Origin: Treponema sp.
Lineage (GTDB): Bacteria > Spirochaetota > Spirochaetia > Treponematales > Treponemataceae
NCBI GenBank assembly: GCA_024699205.1
Contig: JAILQA010000073.1
Coordinates: 1-5,381, forward strand
Reading direction: 5' to 3'
Length of the DNA stretch: 5,381 nucleotides
The stretch's first letter is position 1; every line of letters begins with the position of its first letter. Below are positions 1 through 5,381 of this stretch, piece after piece. The position numbers and the translations under genes are program-made. A model generated the notes under the pieces. The model ran no database searches. It saw nothing but the letters and a program-made list of their open reading frames with translations, and was not told the origin of the DNA.

Positions 1-1
1 C

Positions 2-2389
2 GTTATTGAAAATGATCCTTCAAATCACGAGGCTATTGATGAGATTTTCAGAGCTGCACATACTTTAAAGGGTGGTTCAGCTACTGTAGAAATGACAGAA
101 CTTTCTCATTTTACACATTCAGTTGAGGATGTTCTTGATGAAATCCGATCTGACAGAGTAAAAATCGATGAAGACGTAGTTGATATTCTTCTTTCTTCAA
201 TAGATGTTATCAAGGCAATGCTTGAAGCTCGACAGAGTGGCAGTATTTACGAAGAAAATATAGATTCAATTCTTGATAAACTTCATTCATATTTACCTGG
301 GAAAGATGGCGGAAAAAAGACTTCGGCTCTAGTTGCTAAACCTGCACCTGTTGTTCAGACTATTGTTAAGTCGGCTCCTCCTGTGCAGAATGCTTCATCG
401 TCAGGCTCAAATGGTATGGATATACCACCTTTATCAGAAGATGAGTATATTGAGTTAAAGAGCGCTTGCGAAGGTGATCAGAAGCTTTGGTGTGTTGCTG
501 TAAAATTTGATGAAAGCAATCCTATGAATACTGTTGGTGGTATTCAGGTTTTTGCAGGATTAAAGGCTATTGGTAACGTATTAAAGACAATTCCTGATTT
601 CGATGCACTTTATGAAGATCAGTTCTATGAAGATGTATTCTACTATGTTGCTTCTTCTTCAGACGGCGCAGCAATAGAAGATGTTGCTTTTTTGAGTGAT
701 GTTACATTGATTACAGATGCTAGACTTATTACAGATGAAAACTTTAATGCTGGTCCTGAACCTAAAGCTCAGGTTTATGAAAGTGTTCCTGTTATTGAAA
801 CCGTAGTTGAACCTCTTCCTGAACCTGTGGTTTCTAAACCGGCATATGTTCCTGTCCAGGAAGAAGCAGTTAAACCTGTTATTGCTTCTGCTCCAGTGCA
901 GAAACAGCCTGAAGAAGAGACTGCAGAACCTGTTAAGGAAGCAGAAAAAACTCCTGAACCTGCCAAGGCTAAAAAGGAAGGTGCTGGTCAGCAGCATAAT
1001 CAGCAGAGTTCGGTTCTTAGAGTAGATTCTAGACGAATTGATAATCTTTTGAACCTTGTTTCTGAGGCAGTAATTATCAAGGCTTCATTCAATCAGCTTT
1101 CTAATCAGATGTCTACAGAACAGACTTCTTTCCAGAGTATAGAGGCTTCTTTTAAAGAAAAACTACACGGTTTGTTTGATAAGCTTCCTGATTACTTTGA
1201 AAGAATGCAAAACGGTCAGTCCTTTAATGATGTTAAAAAATCAATTACTGAAGATTACGGTAATCTGGTAAATATGTACGATTCTTTTGATGGTGAATTC
1301 AAACAGAGCGTTACAAGATTCCGTTCATATACACAGAATCTTGGTACAATTGCCAGTGAACTTCAGGAAGGTGTAATGAAAATCCGAATGGTTCCAATCA
1401 ATCAGATTTTCAGTCGCTTCCCTCGTGTTGTCCGTGATTTACAGCGAGATTTGAATAAGAAAATTAATCTTGTGATCGAAGGTGAAGACACAGAACTTGA
1501 TAAATCTGTTGTTGAAGATTTGCTGGATCCTATTATGCATTGTGTCCGCAACTCTGTTGACCATGGTATAGAAGCTCCTGCAGTACGAAAAGCTGCCGGT
1601 AAACCTGAAGAAGGAACTGTTTTATTAAAGGCTTCTAACGAAGGTAACATGATTGTCATTGAAATTAAAGATGATGGTGCCGGAATTGATGCAGAAAAGG
1701 TTAGGGCTAAGGCTATTGAACGTGGACTTATTCACCCTGATAAGGTTTTAACCGAGCAGGAAGTTCATCAGCTGATTATGCAGCCAGGCTTCTCTACAGC
1801 TGATAAGATTTCTAATATTTCTGGAAGAGGTGTTGGTCTTGATGTTGTTAAGACTATGATTTCAAACCTTAAAGGAAATATTTCTGTAGATTCACAAAAG
1901 GGTAAAGGAACTTCCTTTATTATAAAGATTCCTCTAACTCTGGCTATTATCCAGGGACTTCTGGTAAGAGTTGGAAAAGAAATATACTCTATTCCGATTG
2001 CAAACGTAATAGAAAGTCAGTGTATACGGCTTGATGAAATTAATCACATTGATAATTATGAAATTATGAATGTACGAAACGAAGTAATTAGTGTACTTCG
2101 TCTTTCAAGACTCTTTAATATTAAAGAAACCGTTACTTCTGATGAATGTTATATTGTAATTGTCGGTACAAGAGAAAAGAAGATTGGTGTAATGGTTGAT
2201 TCACTTATAGGTGAAGAAGACGTCGTTATTAAGCCTCTGAGAGATCAATTTACTAATTCTCCTGGAATTGCCGGTGCTTCTATTTTGGGAGATGGTTCTG
2301 TATCACTGATTATTGATGTTAGTCAGCTTCTTGAGTTGGGTGTACGTCAGGAATTATTGGCACAGGCTAATGAGCAATTGAACAACTAG
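2..2389 (+). CDS. cheA: Chemotaxis histidine kinase CheA, 5' end missing
   Basis: CheA is the cytoplasmic kinase of the chemoreceptor array: it autophosphorylates a histidine and donates the phosphate to CheY. The reading frame is open to the left edge, so the ATG at 92 is internal; counting it as residue 1, the upstream codons encode the P1 motif AAHTLKGGSA with phospho-acceptor His at bases 59-61. Domains in order: end of P1 (to about 66), linker, a P2-like CheY-docking domain (about 112-213), a Pro/Glu/Val-rich linker (about 214-305), P3 dimerization (about 308-450), P4 ATPase (about 451-614) and P5 CheW-like (about 615-757). P4 has an intact N box (HCVRNSVDHGIE, Asn487), G1 (DDGAGID, 527-533), F box (GFSTAD, 566-571), G2 (GRGVGLD, 578-584) and G3 (GKGTSF, 604-609), so the kinase should be active. 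P3 is about 60 residues longer than in E. coli CheA. It is the first visible gene of the operon, 29 bases before cheW. Identification is secure; only the N terminus and promoter are unseen. Confidence 0.97.
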   Translation, partial: VIENDPSNHEAIDEIFRAAHTLKGGSATVEMTELSHFTHSVEDVLDEIRSDRVKIDEDVVDILLSSIDVIKAMLEARQSGSIYEENIDSILDKLHSYLPGKDGGKKTSALVAKPAPVVQTIVKSAPPVQNASSSGSNGMDIPPLSEDEYIELKSACEGDQKLWCVAVKFDESNPMNTVGGIQVFAGLKAIGNVLKTIPDFDALYEDQFYEDVFYYVASSSDGAAIEDVAFLSDVTLITDARLITDENFNAGPEPKAQVYESVPVIETVVEPLPEPVVSKPAYVPVQEEAVKPVIASAPVQKQPEEETAEPVKEAEKTPEPAKAKKEGAGQQHNQQSSVLRVDSRRIDNLLNLVSEAVIIKASFNQLSNQMSTEQTSFQSIEASFKEKLHGLFDKLPDYFERMQNGQSFNDVKKSITEDYGNLVNMYDSFDGEFKQSVTRFRSYTQNLGTIASELQEGVMKIRMVPINQIFSRFPRVVRDLQRDLNKKINLVIEGEDTELDKSVVEDLLDPIMHCVRNSVDHGIEAPAVRKAAGKPEEGTVLLKASNEGNMIVIEIKDDGAGIDAEKVRAKAIERGLIHPDKVLTEQEVHQLIMQPGFSTADKISNISGRGVGLDVVKTMISNLKGNISVDSQKGKGTSFIIKIPLTLAIIQGLLVRVGKEIYSIPIANVIESQCIRLDEINHIDNYEIMNVRNEVISVLRLSRLFNIKETVTSDECYIVIVGTREKKIGVMVDSLIGEEDVVIKPLRDQFTNSPGIAGASILGDGSVSLIIDVSQLLELGVRQELLAQANEQLNN
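722..1006 (+). other. Pro/Glu/Val-rich flexible linker in CheA
   Basis: This stretch encodes about residues 211-305 between the P2-like domain and P3. It is low in complexity, with many Pro, Glu, Val, Ala and Lys residues in loosely repeated units such as PEPVV, PVQ, EPVKE and TPEPAK, and it ends in a Gln-rich piece. This composition suggests a disordered tether that lets P1 and P2 move relative to the kinase core, the usual role of CheA linkers. At about 95 residues it is longer than the corresponding linker I recall for E. coli. Open frames on both strands here are by-products of the biased composition. Confidence 0.75.
1112..1291 (+). other. Insertion in the CheA P3 dimerization domain
   Basis: This part of cheA encodes roughly residues 341-400 (counted from the ATG at 92), lying between the two P3 helices. 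The first helix is recognisable from VDSRRIDNLLNLVSEAV (311-327) and the second ends at the conserved KIRMVP (430-435). From the LV of the first helix to the MVP I count 114 residues; my recollection of the E. coli protein gives about 52 over the same span. The extra segment is polar and mostly helix-prone, with repeated aromatic residues (LFDKLPDYFERM, DYGNLVNMYDSFD). An extended CheA dimerization domain is known in Treponema denticola, where it belongs to an unusual linear CheA arrangement. The exact boundaries of the insertion are my estimate. Confidence 0.8.
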
Positions 2390-2405
2390 CATAAGTAATA
2401 TTTTC

Positions 2406-2413
2406 AGGTAGGG
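2406..2413 (+). promoter_or_regulatory. Ribosome binding site of cheW
   Basis: The purine-rich AGGTAGGG ends five bases before the ATG at 2419. It supports that ATG as the start and translation independent of cheA. The match to the anti-Shine-Dalgarno sequence is imperfect and the spacing somewhat short. Confidence 0.6.
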
Positions 2414-2418
2414 TTTTT

Positions 2419-3798
2419 ATGGAAGAAAACAAAGTAGAAAATACAGTTGAGAAAATAGACGAGCAGGTAAATAAGTCATTAGAGGCAAATACATTCATTG
2501 ATTTTAAGATGGTAACTTTTTCGCTTGCCGATAAGGATTATGCTATCGATATCATGCATGTAAAAGAAATTGCCAAAGCCGGACGATTTACTTATGTTCC
2601 TAATACATTGCCGTTTGTTCTTGGCGTTTATAATTTGCGTGGTGAAATTATTCCTATCATGGATCTTCGTCTGTTTTTTAATATTGAAGTTCCTAAAAGT
2701 GATGATAAAAAATTACAGAGTCTGCTAATTTTAAGCGTAGAAGATCAGACATTTGGTCTTGTTGTTGATAAAATCGATAAGGTTGTTGGAGTACAAAAAA
2801 GTACAATTCAACCGCCTCATCCTTTATTTGGCGATATTAATATCAAATATATCAGCGGGGTTGTAGAAAGCAACAATCGTCTTTATGTTCTTCTGGACGT
2901 AATTAAGATTTTTGCTTCTAAAGAAGGTACGGAAGTTAATAATGCCCAGACTGCAGAGGTTAATTCCGGCATTTCTGCTCAACCTAAAGTTGAAGAATTG
3001 GTTTATGATTCTGAAAAACAGAGAAAAGTTTCTGTTAAAGAAGTTCAGAATGAAAAAATCGAGGTTGATATTAAATTTATTTCAGAAAGTCTGATGAATT
3101 ACAAAAAATTCTACGTAAGTCCGTTGAATGAAGATTGGATAAAACATCGTTATGAAGAATGGGTAAAACTTCGCGATGAATCAAAAGTTCAGCTTCAATC
3201 GGCTGATGATGCAGAAGCCTTTTTGAAACCATTCTGGTCTCAGTTTACCGGAGACTGGTGGTCAAAGGATTATGCAGTCAATTTGAAAAAGTTGTTACCA
3301 GACAATGCTGCAAAACAGCTTGTTGTATGGAATCCAGGATGTGGAAAAGGTATAGAAACTTATTGTTTAGCCTGCGTACTAAAAGAACGCTATCCTGATG
3401 CTAAAATCAGAATTTATGCACAGGATATTGATTTGCTCAATGTTTCTAATGCTGGTCTGCTTACTGTTCCTGAACAGGCTGCTAATCAATGGTTCGCTAA
3501 ATATCTTATTTCAAAAGCAAATAATGAATTTACATTCTGCCAGGAAATAAAAGACAGCATAATGTTTGAATATCATGACTGCAAGAATACTAATGTTCTT
3601 CCTATGATTGATATAATTTTTGCCCGAGATATTTTATCTCTGTTGGATGCAAAATCTCAGGATGCAATTCTTGATGATTTCCTTGAGAAGATGAAGGGTA
3701 ATGCGGTTGCATTTATCGGTGAAAACGAAAGAATTCCTTCATCTTATGGCTTCGGTGAAAAAAGTGTTGGTGCTATTGTAGCATACAATAAAGAATAA
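2419..3798 (+). CDS. cheW: CheW coupling protein fused to a degenerate CheR-like domain
   Basis: This 459-residue protein is about three times the length of an ordinary CheW. Residues 1-24 are a polar leader. Residues about 25-168 form the CheW domain that couples receptors to CheA, with the conserved GVYNLRGEIIPIMDLR stretch (69-84) holding the NLRG motif at 72-75. A charged linker (about 169-214) leads into a C-terminal domain (about 215-459) resembling the CheR methyltransferase fold: a glycine-rich loop GCGKGIETYCLA (307-318), an acidic loop AQDID (334-338), FARDILSLL (401-409) and GENE (435-438). These correspond to GCSTGEEPYSLA, ATDID, FCRNVLIYF and GHSE in active CheR. Several ligand-loop residues are changed, and no TxFFR-type motif is seen where expected (FTGDWWSKDY, 276-285). 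I infer a structural rather than catalytic role, as for the CheW-CheR-like protein of Treponema denticola, which is needed for ordered receptor arrays. It sits 29 bases after cheA and 12 before cheX. Confidence 0.93.
   Translation: MEENKVENTVEKIDEQVNKSLEANTFIDFKMVTFSLADKDYAIDIMHVKEIAKAGRFTYVPNTLPFVLGVYNLRGEIIPIMDLRLFFNIEVPKSDDKKLQSLLILSVEDQTFGLVVDKIDKVVGVQKSTIQPPHPLFGDINIKYISGVVESNNRLYVLLDVIKIFASKEGTEVNNAQTAEVNSGISAQPKVEELVYDSEKQRKVSVKEVQNEKIEVDIKFISESLMNYKKFYVSPLNEDWIKHRYEEWVKLRDESKVQLQSADDAEAFLKPFWSQFTGDWWSKDYAVNLKKLLPDNAAKQLVVWNPGCGKGIETYCLACVLKERYPDAKIRIYAQDIDLLNVSNAGLLTVPEQAANQWFAKYLISKANNEFTFCQEIKDSIMFEYHDCKNTNVLPMIDIIFARDILSLLDAKSQDAILDDFLEKMKGNAVAFIGENERIPSSYGFGEKSVGAIVAYNKE
3061..3795 (+). 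other. CheR-like domain with altered methyltransferase motifs
   Basis: This is the C-terminal half of the cheW product, residues about 215-459. The order and spacing of the motifs follow the SAM-binding domain of CheR, but key positions differ. In the glycine loop (bases 3337-3372) the usual S-T-G-E-E is G-K-G-I-E. The usual R-N pair of FCRN is R-D (bases 3619-3630). The aromatic-Arg motif before the first strand is replaced by a Trp pair without Arg. The AQDID acidic loop is kept. The short N-terminal helical domain of typical CheR appears remodelled or reduced to the segment around 220-270. Loss of SAM binding is an inference from these substitutions. Confidence 0.8.
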
Positions 3799-3805
3799 AA
3801 GGGGA
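3799..3805 (+). promoter_or_regulatory. Ribosome binding site of cheX
   Basis: AAGGGGA directly follows the cheW stop codon and ends five bases before the ATG at 3811. It fixes the cheX start and, with the 12-base gap, argues for one transcript with cheW. Confidence 0.7.
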
Positions 3806-3810
3806 TTGAT

Positions 3811-4293
3811 ATGCGAGTAGAATATATTAACCCGTTTGTTGAAACTTCATTCCGCGTATTACAAGAAGTTCTTGGTGGTGCAGAAGTTAGACGTGGTGAT
3901 TTGTATTTGAAATCTACAGCTATGCCTGTTATGGGTGTTGCTGCCTTAGTGGGTCTTGCAGGAAGCGTAGAAGGACGTGTCTTGTTTGATATGACTACAG
4001 AAACAGCTTTGAATGTTGCATCTGCTATGAATGGTGAAACCTTGCCAAAATTTGACGAATTGGCTCAGGCAACAATCAGTGAATTGGCTAATATTATTAC
4101 CGCACAGGCTGTAACAAAATTGCATGAATTGGGATTCCAGTTCGATCTTACACCTCCAACATTGTTTGTAGGTCAGAAAATGGAAATTGCAGCATTAGGT
4201 GGGACAACTGATAGCGTAGAGGCTCTTATTGTTCCTCTTATTTCAGAATGCGGCAAAATCGAAGTAAATGTCGCTATTCGAGAGCGTGCTTAG
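3811..4293 (+). CDS. cheX: CheY-phosphate phosphatase CheX
   Basis: CheX is a small cytoplasmic protein that removes the phosphate from CheY-P and so resets the flagellar signal. It does the job that the unrelated CheZ does in enteric bacteria. The 160-residue length fits the CheX family. The catalytic-type ExxN motif is present as ELAN, with Glu91 and Asn94 on the expected central helix (ATISELANIITAQA). The N terminus begins MRVEYINPFVETSFRVLQEVLG, a typical CheX opening. The motif MGVAALVGLAGSVEGRVLFDM (41-61) matches the G-x-V-x-G-x-V-x-F/L strand pair of CheC/CheX/FliY-type phosphatases. Only one ExxN motif is seen, which fits CheX rather than CheC. It lies between the CheW fusion and cheY, 20 bases before its presumed substrate gene, as in other treponemes. 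Confidence 0.95.
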   Translation: MRVEYINPFVETSFRVLQEVLGGAEVRRGDLYLKSTAMPVMGVAALVGLAGSVEGRVLFDMTTETALNVASAMNGETLPKFDELAQATISELANIITAQAVTKLHELGFQFDLTPPTLFVGQKMEIAALGGTTDSVEALIVPLISECGKIEVNVAIRERA

Positions 4294-4299
4294 GAATAT

Positions 4300-4304
4300 A
4301 GGAG
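4300..4304 (+). promoter_or_regulatory. Ribosome binding site of cheY
   Basis: AGGAG, nine bases before the ATG at 4314, is a good Shine-Dalgarno match. It supports the upstream start that gives CheY its N-terminal extension. Confidence 0.75.
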
Positions 4305-4313
4305 ATTATTAAC

Positions 4314-4748
4314 ATGAAAACATTACAAGACATACCTTCATTAAACGAAAGACCTCCTGAGGGCTTAAAAATAGACGGAACATCTTACAGAGTATTAGTT
4401 GTTGATGATTCTATGTTTGTTGCAAAGCAGTTAGGACAGATTTTAGCTAGTGAAGGTTATGAAGTAGTTGCAACCGCTGTTGACGGAAAAGAAGGCGTTG
4501 ATAAGTACAAAGAGTTGTGTCCACAGGTTGATTTGGTAACTATGGATATTACTATGCCTAAAATGGATGGTATTACAGCTCTTGAACAGATTATGGCTTT
4601 TGATAAGAATGCAAAAGTTGTAATGGTAAGTGCTCTTGGTAAAGAAGAACTTGTAAAAAAATCTTTAATGCTGGGTGCAAAGAGTTTTATCATCAAACCA
4701 CTTGACCGCAAAAAGGTATTGGAACGTATTTCTAAAGTTTTAGGCTAA
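4314..4748 (+). CDS. cheY: Chemotaxis response regulator CheY
   Basis: CheY receives phosphate from CheA and acts on the flagellar motor switch. It is a single receiver domain of 144 residues with no output domain. The conserved residues are all present: acidic pair Asp31-Asp32 (VLVVDDS), phospho-acceptor Asp78 (VTMDITMPKMDG), Ser106 (VMVSALG) and Lys128 (FIIKPL). The switch aromatic is Phe125 where E. coli CheY has Tyr. About 20 residues precede the first strand of the receiver fold, an N-terminal extension relative to the 128-residue E. coli protein; the good ribosome binding site supports this start. It is the last gene of the operon, 20 bases after the gene of its phosphatase CheX and followed by a terminator hairpin. 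A stand-alone receiver could serve another pathway, but the gene context makes CheY nearly certain. Confidence 0.97.
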   Translation: MKTLQDIPSLNERPPEGLKIDGTSYRVLVVDDSMFVAKQLGQILASEGYEVVATAVDGKEGVDKYKELCPQVDLVTMDITMPKMDGITALEQIMAFDKNAKVVMVSALGKEELVKKSLMLGAKSFIIKPLDRKKVLERISKVLG

Positions 4749-4776
4749 GACTTTACAAATAATTTTCTTTCCTCTT

Positions 4777-4823
4777 AAACGATATTCCTCAAAAGGGATG
4801 TCGTTTTTGTGTTTTCTTCTTAT
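4777..4823 (+). terminator. Rho-independent terminator of the che operon
   Basis: An inverted repeat pairs 4777-4789 (AAACGATATTCCT) with 4794-4806 (AGGGATGTCGTTT), giving a 13-bp stem with two G-U wobbles around a four-base CAAA loop. The transcript then runs into a T-rich stretch (TTGTGTTTTCTTCTT and beyond). It begins 28 bases after the cheY stop codon. The stem is rather AT-rich and the T tract is interrupted, so termination may be incomplete. On the - strand the stem is followed by a purine-rich sequence, not a T run, so it is a poor terminator for the convergent gene. The rest of the 92-base gap between cheY and that gene shows nothing else that is clear. Confidence 0.8.
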
Positions 4824-4840
4824 CTTTTTATAGCCTTTTG

Positions 4841-5381
4841 CTAGAAAGCAATCAATTGATAACCTGTTTTTCTCTTTATAATTGTATAATTTGCTTCCGG
4901 GTAGTCTTTCAAAATCTTTTTTAGTTTGGAAAGCTGAACAGTAATAGATTGAATTGTAATTGGCCTGATTTTTTGTGAATATTCATCTCGAAGCTCTTCT
5001 ACTGAAACTGTTTTATCAAGGTATATGTATAATAGTTCCATTAAAAAGAAAAGATTATCAGGCATGTTTGTTTTTGTCTTGAATTCCATTAGCCTTTTTT
5101 GTGCATCTTTTAATACGGTATCTTTATACATTTTTGTCACATAAAATTTTTCCGGCAGCATTTTTGGTTTCTGCATCAGGGGAATGTATTGCGAAATATC
5201 CGGATCTTCAACAACTTCTGTTATTTTTACAAAAACATCATAATATTCATCTTGATTTTTTGATTCCAACAAATCATTTTGCAGAAAAAGAATATGCTTC
5301 CAGTGATCAGGACGGTTTCCTGCTATAAGACATGGATCATTGTAATAAATAATCGGTATGTGATAATGAACCTGATCCATA
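4841..5381 (-). CDS. Protein with C-terminal OmpR-like winged helix, incomplete at the window edge
   Basis: About 179 residues are visible, ending at a TAG stop (4841-4843). The frame reaches the right edge; an ATG lies at 5378-5380, but no upstream sequence is available to tell whether it is the start, so the gene is treated as partial. The last 65-70 residues look like an OmpR/PhoB winged-helix DNA-binding domain: TVSVEELRDEY (124-134), a recognition-helix-like stretch ITIQSITVQLSKLKKILKD (141-159), then the wing YTIIKRKTGYQLIAF (165-179) with the characteristic GYxL. The preceding 100 or so residues are charged and helical with many aromatics (HIPIIYYNDP, HWKHILFLQNDLL). I do not recognise a family there; they could be the end of a divergent receiver-like or sensor domain. 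No membrane segment is seen. The likely role is a transcription regulator, target unknown. It is convergent with the che operon, so a shared function is not implied. Confidence 0.65.
   Translation of the reverse strand, partial: MDQVHYHIPIIYYNDPCLIAGNRPDHWKHILFLQNDLLESKNQDEYYDVFVKITEVVEDPDISQYIPLMQKPKMLPEKFYVTKMYKDTVLKDAQKRLMEFKTKTNMPDNLFFLMELLYIYLDKTVSVEELRDEYSQKIRPITIQSITVQLSKLKKILKDYPEANYTIIKRKTGYQLIAF

Noticed and set aside
92..94. ATG at 92 as the start of cheA
   Set aside because: The same frame is open upstream to the window edge and encodes the conserved P1 phosphohistidine motif AAHTLKGG, so this Met is internal.
659..1025. Open frames on the - strand (659-997, 775-966) and in a second + frame (807-1025) within cheA
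   Set aside because: They lie over the biased Pro/Glu-rich linker and translate to low-complexity sequence without a ribosome binding site; they are shadows of the cheA linker.
1402..1659. Open frame on the - strand inside the CheA ATPase domain
   Set aside because: It overlaps the most conserved part of cheA, which is clearly coding on the + strand, and shows no recognisable domain.
4457..4711. Open frame on the - strand inside cheY
   Set aside because: It is antisense to the conserved receiver core and has no support of its own.
4777..4806. The hairpin after cheY as a bidirectional terminator
   Set aside because: Read on the - strand, the stem is followed by AAGAGGAAAG with no T tract, so only + strand termination is supported.
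4829..4844. Small hairpin near the stop of the - strand gene (TAGC-loop-GCTA) as its terminator
   Set aside because: The stem is only about 4 bp and is followed by an A-rich tract, not a T tract, on the - strand.
5101..5328. 75-residue + strand frame opposite the winged-helix gene
   Set aside because: The - strand frame in the same region is longer and ends in a plausible winged-helix domain; the + frame shows no family resemblance.

Overview
This window carries most of a spirochaete-type chemotaxis signalling operon on the + strand, in the order cheA - cheW (fused to a CheR-like domain) - cheX - cheY. A convergent, incomplete gene lies on the - strand at the right edge. The order cheA-cheW-cheX-cheY, the CheW-CheR-like fusion, a CheA with an enlarged dimerization domain, and CheX as the CheY-P phosphatase together point to the genus Treponema. 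The DNA is AT-rich, which suits host-associated treponemes. I cannot name a species from the sequence alone.

Layout: bases 2-2389 are cheA, entering from the left edge; its start codon and most of its phosphotransfer domain are missing, but the phospho-accepting histidine codon is visible at 59-61. After 29 bases comes cheW with its CheR-like extension (2419-3798). After 12 bases comes cheX (3811-4293), and after 20 bases cheY (4314-4748). All three downstream starts have a nearby purine-rich ribosome binding site. A 13-bp hairpin with a T-rich tail (4777-4823) follows cheY and closes the operon. From 5381 leftward to 4841 the - strand encodes the C-terminal part of a protein ending in an OmpR-like winged helix, probably a transcription regulator unrelated to chemotaxis. 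No intergenic gap exceeds about 100 bases.

How the genes work together: chemoreceptors (not in this window) are coupled to the CheA kinase by CheW. CheA autophosphorylates its P1 histidine and passes the phosphate to CheY, which acts on the flagellar switch. CheX removes the phosphate from CheY. The CheW-CheR-like protein is expected to be structural in the receptor array. Its methyltransferase motifs are visibly altered, so it probably does not methylate receptors.

The two unusual elements are the roughly 60-residue insertion in the CheA P3 dimerization domain and the CheW-CheR-like fusion. Both are known as a pair from Treponema denticola, where they are linked to atypical receptor arrays fitted to thin, highly curved cells. 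This window is therefore best read as another instance of that array type, not as an entirely new system.
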